Positions 56,199 to 64,000 of a stretch of DNA of 64,000 nucleotides are shown here, piece after piece. Made by a program: the position numbers and the translations under genes. Below the pieces are notes generated by a model that saw only the letters and a list, made by a program, of their open reading frames with translations, had not been told where the DNA came from and made no database searches. Numbering within the stretch: position 1 is the first letter of the stretch; each line of letters starts with the position of its first letter. This stretch comes from Drosophila miranda (taxonomy: Eukaryota; Arthropoda; Insecta; Diptera; Drosophilidae): positions 34,159,522-34,223,521 of the forward strand of contig NW_022881603.1 in NCBI RefSeq assembly GCF_003369915.1, written 5' to 3'.

Positions 56199-57138
56199 TT
56201 ATTTAAAGTAACTTTTGATCAAATTCTCCAGCTTAACTGTGTCCACTGCAAACTTTCGAATGCCCTCCGAAAGTTTATCAGTTGCCATCGCATCTTCATT
56301 GAGTAACCAGCGAAATTTACTCTCGTCCACGGAAATCTTTTCGATGTCCGACAAATATGTTGTCACCGAATCTATCTCGTTCTCTAGTTCCTTCAGCAGC
56401 GACGGGCTAATAGTCAGCAAATCACATCCAGCCAATGCTTTGATTTCGCCCACATTCCGGAATGAAGCCCCCATATCCAGGGTTTCGTAATTGTACTTCT
56501 TATAGTAATTGTAGATTTTCGTAACCGAAACCACACCTGGGTCCTTTAAGGCCTCGAATTTCTTGTTATCTGTGTTGGCCACATACCAATCCAATATCCG
56601 GCCCACAAAAAGGGAGATTAAAGTGACTTTGGCCTCCGCGCACGCCACTGCCTGTGCGAATGAGAAGAGAAGGGTCAGATTGCAGTGAACACCATGCTCG
56701 TTTTCCAAAATCTCGGCCGCCTTGATTCCTTCCCAAGTGGATGCCAACTTTATCAGAATTCGGTCCTTGTCTATGCCAAGGGATTTGTACAGCTTGATCA
56801 GCTTCAAAGCCTTCTCCACACTGTTCTTTGTGTCGAATGACAGTCGGGCGTCTATTTCGGTAGACACCCTTCCAGGAACAACCTTCAGAATCTCGGTTCC
56901 AAACAGCAGGCACAAATAGTTCATTGCCTCGGAAACTTGATCATTCAAGGAACTGATGATAGACAGCAGAATTTGGTGAAATCAAATCATAAGCAATAAA
57001 GTATTCAATTATACCCTTTTTGGCTCTTTCCATAATCCACTGCCTTCTGTACCAAGGGCTGGTATCGCTCCATGGACGACGCCGACAAAATAAGAGAAGG
57101 ATTTGTCGTGGCATCCGTTGGCTTGTAGATATTGATGG
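56199..57138 (-). CDS. Taldo: Transaldolase, exons 2 and 3 (first exon cut off)
   Basis: Transaldolase moves a three-carbon unit in the non-oxidative pentose phosphate pathway. Exon 2 is 57138-57015 ([40 protein letters not shown]) and exon 3 is 56952-56199, joined in frame by a 62-base intron. The Schiff-base Lys is in [64 protein letters not shown] and [20 protein letters not shown] follow the family through to the stop. The usual [11 protein letters not shown] motif reads [11 protein letters not shown], a Pro to Leu change at a strongly conserved site. The first exon, with the start and the first barrel strand, is not found in the 260 bases upstream; DINE-1 copies and gypsy copy 2 follow. 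Confidence 0.88.
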
Positions 57139-57397
57139 CTATACATAAAATAGAATGTTTAGAAGAAACATATTATTGCACTTTTCGGACTGCCGCTGTA
57201 GAACGACCCTGTAAACCAGTTTGAGCAACCGGCTATTTTCCATTACCAAAGCTTTCTTAAACACATATACATACATTTTTTTGAAACCTTATCAGTACAG
57301 AGGTCAAATTTCCAAACAAGTATGCACATAAGGTCAAACTAAAGTCAGGTTGAATTCTGACTGTCACTTTTATTTGATATTCACAAAAGAAGATAAC

Positions 57398-58497
57398 AAC
57401 GAGGTGGAACGTTGTGAGTTGCTGCGGACACCGCAACTCTACAGTTATACCCGATACTAAGTCAGTATGGCTCTCCTGCGGCAGACGCCGCTAATATTGA
57501 ACCACACGACAAAGAGTGCGTGCGAGAGAGACAGAAAATCAGTCTGAGCGTGACGTCGGGCGCTGCGTAGCCACTGAAAATTGATTTCTTGCTTTTGGCT
57601 ACAAAAATGATCCGATCTGATCCAGATTCAGCAGTCTGATAGATATGGTCATTATCTATGATTCTGCGTTTTTAGTTTTCTCGAATGTGCAATATTGTGG
57701 ATGCAACAGATTTTCGTTTTTTGTGGTGGTGGATAGGGGTGGGGCGAAATTCTGAGATATACGTTTTATAGTGAGATCTAACAGAAGTGCGGATACCAAA
57801 TTTGGTTACTCTAGCCTTAATAGTCTCTGAGATTTGTGGATGCCCCAGATTTTCGTCCTTTGCGGGGGCGGAAGGGGGTGTGGCGAAATTTGGACACGAA
57901 ACGGTCAAGGTCCAATATCACAGGAGTGTGGATACCAAATTTGGTTGCTCTGGCTTTTATAGGTTCGGAGATCCTTGAACTCATATTTTGCAATTGACAA
58001 AACCGACCATGAAACCTGTGTGTTAGAGAGAGACAGAGCGAGAAAGAATGAAATTGTTTTCTTGATTCTGGCTATAATCATTATACGATCTGGTTCAGAT
58101 TTTGCACTGTAGAAGATATGGTCATCCTCATCGATTCTGCGTTTTTGGTTTTATCGTATCTTTAAAAATGTGGATGCCACAGATTTTCGTCCTTTGTGGG
58201 GGCGGAAGTGGGCGGGGCGAAGTTTTGAAATATTTTTGTAGCAGTGACATATCACAGAAGTCTGGATCCAAAACATCGTTGCTCTAGCTCTTATAGTCTT
58301 TGAGCACTAGGCGCTGAAGGGGTCGGACGGACGGACGGACGGACAGACAGACAGGGCTCAATCGACTCGGCTATTGATGTCGATCAAGAATATATATACT
58401 TTATGGGGTCGGAAACGATTCCTTCTGGACGTTACACACATCCACTTTTACCACAAATCTAATATACCCCAATACTCATTTTGAGTATCGGGTATAA
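57398..58497 (-). mobile_element. DINE-1/ISY-like copy 11
   Basis: Full-length reverse copy in or beyond transaldolase intron 1, with the GAGGTGGAACG (CCACCTC) end variant. Twenty bases separate its end from copy 12, which faces it. Confidence 0.85.
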
Positions 58498-58517
58498 AAA
58501 CTCGGATAAAGAGATTT

Positions 58518-59640
58518 TTATACCCGATACTCAAAATGAGTATTGGGGTATATTAGATTTGTGGTAAAAGTGGATGTGTGTAACGTCCAGAAGGAATCGT
58601 TTCCGACCCCATAAAGTATATATATTCTTGATCAGCATCAATAGCCGAGTCGATTAGGCCCTGTCTGTCTGTCTGTCTGTCCGTCTGTCCGTCTGTCCGT
58701 CCGTCCGTCTGTCCGTCCCCTTCAGCGCCTAGTGCTCAAAGACTATAAGAGCTAGAGCAATGATGTTTTGGATCCAGACTTCTGTGATATGTCACTGCTA
58801 CAAAAATATTTCAAAACTTCGCCCCGCCCACTTCCGCCCCCACAAAGGACGAAAATCTGTGGCATCCACAATTTTAAAGATATGAGAAAACCAAAAACGT
58901 AGAATTGTAGAGAATGACCATATCTTTAAGACTGCGGAATCTGAATTGGATCGTATTATTATTATAGCCAGCATCAAGAAAACAATTTCATTTTTTCTCG
59001 CCCTGTCTCTCTCTAACACACACGTAGCATAGCCGGCTTTGCTTAGAGTAAAACATTAGCGCCTAGATCTCAGAGACTATAAAAGCTACAGCAACCAAAT
59101 TTGGTATCCAAACTCCTAACATATCGGACCGAGACGAGTTTGTTTCAAAATTTCGCCACACCCCTTCCGCCCCGCAAAGGACGAAAATCTGGGGATATTC
59201 AAAAATCTCAGAGACTATTAACGCTAGAGTAACCAAATTTGGTATTCGCACTCCTGTTAGGTCTCACTTTAAAACGTATATCTCAAAATTTCGGCCCACC
59301 CCCTTCCGCCCCCACAAAGGACGAAAATCTGTTGCATCTACAATATTGAGGATACGAGAAAACTAAAAACGCAGAATCATAGATAATGATCATATCTATC
59401 AGATTGCTGAATCTGGATCGAATCAGATCGTTTTTATAGCCAAAAGGAACAAATCAATTTGCACTGGCTACGCAGCCCCCGACGTCACGCTCAGAATGAT
59501 TTTCTGTCTCTCTCGCACGCACTCTTTGTCGTGTCGTTCAATATTAGCGGCGTCTGCCGGAGGAGAGCCATACTGACTTAGTATCGGGTATAACTGTAGA
59601 GTTGCGGTGTCCGCAGCAACTCACAACGTTCCCCGTTCCT
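58518..59640 (+). mobile_element. DINE-1/ISY-like copy 12, second subfamily
   Basis: Complete forward copy carrying the second-subfamily block (59025-59060). Its last bases are altered (CCCCGTTCCTCGTT) where it meets gypsy copy 2. It lies at the same gypsy position as copy 10 does in gypsy copy 1. Confidence 0.85.
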
Positions 59641-62600
59641 CGTTCGTACTGCTGTTAACGGAGTTATTAATGGCGTGCTCTACCTTGCTCATCAACCTAT
59701 ACCAATCGGCTTGCTCAAGGGGCTCTGACAGTTTTCCTAACATAGGAGTTAGAACACGATTCACCCGCTCCACTTGGCCATTCGCCTGCGGTGCACCTGT
59801 AGCTACCTTAATGTGCTCTATCCCTCTCTCCTGCAGAAAACTAGAGAACTCTAACGAGGTGAAACAGGTTCCACGATCTGATATTATCCTAGTAGGGCGA
59901 CTATAGAAATCAAAATATTTACTTAAGGCATCCTTCGCTTCCCGCGTGCTGGTACTATTAACCGGGAACAATTTGACAAACTTAGTGAATGCATCTATTA
60001 CCACAAGGAGGTGTTTTCGCTTAGATCTAATACTCGGCAACGGACCCAAATGATCAACATGTAGGGTATGAAAAGGAACACACGACTTTGGGATACTATG
60101 GAGCGTTCTGTTATGGATTGTTTTAGGCATCGAGTGTAGTATACACGGTAGACAGTTTCTGATGAACCTTGCCACTTTACTTCTCATTGACGGAAACCAG
60201 TAGGTCCTCAAAAGGTCACTCACGCCCTTCTCTGCGGCCAGATGTCCTAGTTTTTCGTGTGACCGCCTTATCAACTGCTCTTCCATACACATTGGTACAT
60301 AGAAACATAGTTTGTTTTCACAACTCCTCTTGTAAACAATACCATCTATCATTTCAAAATCTACTTCAATTCCATCCTGTAGCATTTTTCGAATCCTAAC
60401 TACTTCCTTGTCTTGCATCTGTTCTGTTTGCAATATCAAATCAACATCTTCTGGCGTTGCACCTACTACCCCAACTATCAATGATTTTAGTAATCTTTCC
60501 TCCTGAAACTCTAACTTGTCCCTCTCTACTGTATCCTCAACACATTTTTTCTCTTTATCTGTATTCCTACTACTAATGTACTTTACTCCCCCCACCACAT
60601 CGTTAACGCTTCCTCTACATTGGCTCAAATCTCTAATTTCAATCTTCCATCCATCCTCTTCCCTATATTCACTATTCTCTATGTTATCTCTACAATTACC
60701 ACCAAGGTTCTCTCTATCATCAGACTTCCACCTATTTCCCAATCTACTTCCTACTGCACTTGATTCTCCACACTCAATCGCAGGGTTCTCTACGGTACCT
60801 CTATGCTCACTACCAGTGTTGTCTCTACTTACACTATTCCTTGTATATTGCTTTCTACTCTCATCTTTTTCTAAATTAGACTTTTCTAAACCGTATTTGA
60901 CTCTATAACCATCCTCTAACATATTCGTCACTTGATCTTGTCTGCTCAGCGCATCAACGTGCGCCATACTGGCCCCAGGTCTGTGCATAATGGAGTAATC
61001 ATAGTTCTCTAACTCTAGGGACCACCGTGCTATCTTAGGACTAATTGACTTTCTGGTTAACGTCTGTACTAACGAATTACAATCCGTGATTATTTTGAAG
61101 GACCTATGCTCCAAATATGCTCTAAAACGCCTCAATGCATAAATTATAGCCAATGTCTCTAGTTCGAAACTATGATAACGTGATTCTCTTTCTGTTGTTT
61201 TGCCGGAATAATAGGACACAGGGTGCATCTTCCCATCATCTTGTCTTTGCATCAGTATTGCGCCATAACCGTATGAACTTGCGTCTGTATGTAATTCCGT
61301 TTCTCTATTTGGGCTAAAAATGGCTAATACCGGAGGATTTGCCAACGCATTCTTAAGAGTTTCAAACGTCTTCACCTGTTCTCTATTCATGGGAAACGGA
61401 CCACCTTCTTTTAACAACTGCACCAAAGGCTTAGCTGTCGTCGCAAATGACAACATGAAACGTCGAAAATACGAAAAGAATCCCAAGCATGAGTGCAGTG
61501 CTTTTACATTTTGAGGGACTGGGTATTTTTTTAAGGCCTCAATATGGGAATCACTAGGAACTATTCCGTTTTGATTAACTTTATACCCCAGGAAATCGAT
61601 GTTTCGATTGACAAACCTACACTTTTTTAGATTTATCTCTAAATTTTGCTCGCTAAACCGAATTCATAGTCTTTTTAATATATCCATGTGTTCTTCAACT
61701 GTTTTAGTCGCTACTAATATATCATCCATGTACACTACAATGCTTTTGTTCCTAATAAAGTCTCTCAAGAGCTCCGAAATAAATCTCTGAAAAATAGCGG
61801 ATCCATTTTTTAACCCAAAGGGCATTCTCAAGTACTCATACTGTCCTTGCGGTGTCACAAACGATGTATACGGAACTGATTTTTCTTCTACGCCTATTTG
61901 ATGATACCCACTTTTCAAATCTATAATGGAAAAACAGCACTTGTTTTCTAAAAACTCAAGACAGTCCTCAATAAGGGGCAATGGGAAATTATCTTTAACA
62001 ATTCGTTTGTTCAGACCACGGTAATCGACACACATTCGAAGTTCTCCTGATTTTTTTTTACTAGGACCAACGGGGAAGCATAAGGAGACTCACTATGACG
62101 GACTACTTTCTTTTCTAACAGATCATCTACTATTTCAGCAACTTTCTCTCTCTCTCATGGTAGGATAAACGACGCGGAGTACAATGAAATGGTGTTGTTT
62201 CTGTTACACGAATCTGCATCTGATACTTTGGTGGTGCTTTAAAGTCAAATTCTTTGTGTAAATAGTATGTCTTAATAACTTCCCTACACTTTTCTGCAAG
62301 AGTGGGGCCAAATTCGAAACCTACGTTAATATGTTCCTCTTCATCAATCTCTACCGCCGCACAAAAGTTACTGAATTCGTCGCCTTGATTCATATTCTCG
62401 ATGGCCATTTTGTCATTCCTTGAGTTTTCTTGTGTCTGATTTTTAAATGGATTAGAACGTTTGATTAGCTCGCTTCTTTCTGATTGATTACCATCTAACT
62501 TATCATATAGTCTTATGTTAATATTATTTTTACGTTCGGTGAATAAAGACGCGCAGGTTAAACTAATAGCTTTTTGCTTTAACGAACTTAATGATGTGTG

Positions 62601-62690
62601 TTGCTTCGCATTGATATTTTTCTTATGAACAAATTTTACTTCAATAACTTTAAGGGCATCGTGTCCCAACAATACCGGCAAAGGCAGCAT
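59641..62690 (-). pseudogene. gypsy copy 2 pol, broken and 3'-truncated
   Basis: RT to integrase as in copy 1, with the MDDILVATKT box and the DAFTKFVKLFPV stretch of integrase intact. Lesions are the shared short A-run (62051-62059), the shared TGA (near 61668), and a private two-base growth of a CT run (near 62150) that shifts the frame after SYHERE. The frame ends in DINE-1 sequence after STNE. Confidence 0.88.
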
Positions 62691-62927
62691 GTTATCATCT
62701 ACGATGTTTAATAAAACGATATATTTCTTTGTTCAAAATTCAATATGGCACTTAAATTTTCACCATATGGGAATTGGTTGTCCTCCTAGTCCATAGTACT
62801 TCCTAACTTCATTATAGGCTTCAACTATAGCCGACTTCGGTATCAAAGACTTATGAATAAAACTTACAGGGCTACCTGTATCAAATAGACTAAAAATACT
62901 GACGCCTCTTTGTTCACCAAACGGAAG

Positions 62928-64000
62928 TCATAAAGTGATTAATTGGACAGCCGCTAAATCGTCGTTGTTTTTTTCTCCTGGTCGCTCCTCATCTTGAACT
63001 GCAGCTACCCTAGTGGCCATCTTTCGTTTCGGGCACTGCGAATATAGGTGGCTGGTACTCCAACAGTTAAAACATGCCCCATTCGGTCTCTTTGGCTGAC
63101 TGCATTCCTTCATAACGTGCCCAAATTGCCGACAGTTGTAGCAACGCATTGCGCCACCACCTTGCTGCTGCCCAACTGCCATACTCACATTTAGTTTTCC
63201 CTTTGTCATACCTTCGCTACGAATTGCTACGACGCCAGGAGCTCTTCTGACCTTATCATAGGTGACCATCTTGTCACGCAACTCGTTGAGTGTGCTGCAA
63301 TATAGCATGGATGCTGCCATGCCCGTCTTGTCCTGCAGTCCCTCTACGATGAATTTGACCACATCGCTCGTGGCCATGTCTGCTTGCGACGCTATGCTGC
63401 ACATTGCGACGAAATATTGCAATGCGCTTTCATTATTTGCAATTTTCCGTGCCTCCAGTCGCTTTCCAATGTCCCACGCTGTCACTTTCTGCTCAAAGAC
63501 GTTGAGCAATTCTGCTCGCATCAATTGCCAAGTCAAAGGCGCCACATGGTCGATGTACGCCTTCGCCGATCCGCCTAGCAGCCGCTTCGCTAATATCCAG
63601 CATTTGGACTCGGATACACCATGGAAATTCATAATGTCCTCAAAGTTACTTATCCAACTGGTTACAGCCTGGTCGTCATCTCCAGAAAATGGACGCATCA
63701 ACGCCTCAATGTGTGTCAAGTCGATGCAATCTCTCGGCGTTTCCAACTCCATAGCCTCTTTCTCCGTTTTCAATATGCTTAATTTGAGATCAGCTAAGCG
63801 CTTGCGAGAAATGTACAATTGTTCCAACTGCTGCAAACGGCGCGATTCTTCTTCGTATTCATCTGATCGCATGGTCAATTTCGAACTAGCGTTGTCTTGT
63901 CGCGGCATGAATGCTTCTCGAGCCTTCTGCACATTTTCACCATATTCTTCTGGCGCCGCTTTTACTGCGTGTTGTGCACTACGGTTGTCTCTATCTATCT
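62928..64000 (-). CDS. gypsy copy 2 gag, open to the window edge
   Basis: The gag frame is open from the right edge to its stop at 62928, with both CCHC knuckles and GKRLEARK where copy 1 has a stop. Its start lies outside the window. In copy 1 the corresponding start is MEKIMEDTHELG, about 60 codons further upstream than the sequence visible here. It could still supply gag protein for related elements. Confidence 0.85.
   Translation of the reverse strand, partial: IDRDNRSAQHAVKAAPEEYGENVQKAREAFMPRQDNASSKLTMRSDEYEEESRRLQQLEQLYISRKRLADLKLSILKTEKEAMELETPRDCIDLTHIEALMRPFSGDDDQAVTSWISNFEDIMNFHGVSESKCWILAKRLLGGSAKAYIDHVAPLTWQLMRAELLNVFEQKVTAWDIGKRLEARKIANNESALQYFVAMCSIASQADMATSDVVKFIVEGLQDKTGMAASMLYCSTLNELRDKMVTYDKVRRAPGVVAIRSEGMTKGKLNVSMAVGQQQGGGAMRCYNCRQFGHVMKECSQPKRPNGACFNCWSTSHLYSQCPKRKMATRVAAVQDEERPGEKNNDDLAAVQLITL

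Larger units (their letters stand above)
59641..64000 (-). mobile_element. Ty3/gypsy LTR retrotransposon, copy 2, partial
   Basis: Nearly identical to 49811-54170 of copy 1 and runs off the right edge inside gag. Its 3' part (integrase tail and 3' LTR) is absent: the sequence stops at the DINE-1 joint. It shares the protease shift, the short A-run in RT and the TGA after ILKRL with copy 1, but lacks the copy 1 nonsense codon and integrase gap. Confidence 0.93.

Overview
The window looks like a repeat-choked piece of an obscura-group Drosophila genome, most likely the degenerating neo-Y of Drosophila miranda (inference). The host genes are the G-protein alpha-s subunit, transaldolase, orcokinin, a fizzy-related-2-like gene, a stomatin-like-2 gene, THO subunit 5, COX15 and a pancreatic-lipase-like gene. 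From memory, most of these lie near band 60A of D. melanogaster 2R (Muller element C), and Muller C is the arm that became the neo-sex chromosome of D. miranda. Twelve copies of a DINE-1/ISY-like Helitron-type repeat dominate the spaces between genes. Many host genes are broken, and about 3 kb of host sequence is duplicated. All of this fits a non-recombining neo-Y.

Layout. 1-3.5 kb: decayed BEL/Pao element with a 3' LTR. 3.7-10.1 kb: nested set, a DINE-1 copy split by a Jockey/CR1-type LINE that is itself split by another DINE-1. 10.1-13.1 and 15.0-18.05 kb: two near-identical host segments at a constant 4,907-bp offset. Each carries a dead thoc5 fragment, an intact DUF2358 (C6orf136-like) gene and dead COX15 sequence; DINE-1 copies lie between them. 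20.1-22.9 kb: apparently intact Stoml2 with a deleted fzr2-like gene nested in an intron. 23-24 kb: LINE and lipase fragments. 24.1-27.9 kb: internally deleted BEL element with both LTRs. 28-35.9 kb: two DINE-1 copies, the second split by a full-length LOA-clade LINE with both ORFs open. 36.7-37.9 kb: inverted DINE-1.

38.1-43.5 kb: orcokinin gene, interrupted two codons before the stop of its first peptide exon by a hAT transposon that carries its own DINE-1. 43.8-46.3 kb: intact eight-exon G-alpha-s gene. 48.2-54.6 kb: Ty3/gypsy element with near-identical LTRs, broken by a DINE-1. 56.2-57.1 kb: transaldolase exons 2-3, whose first exon is cut off by two head-to-head DINE-1 copies and a second gypsy element that runs off the right edge.

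Surviving genes (G-alpha-s, Stoml2, the DUF2358 pair) sit beside dead ones (COX15, thoc5, fzr2-like, lipase). Repeat copies occur at almost every breakpoint, so they probably acted as substrates for rearrangement.
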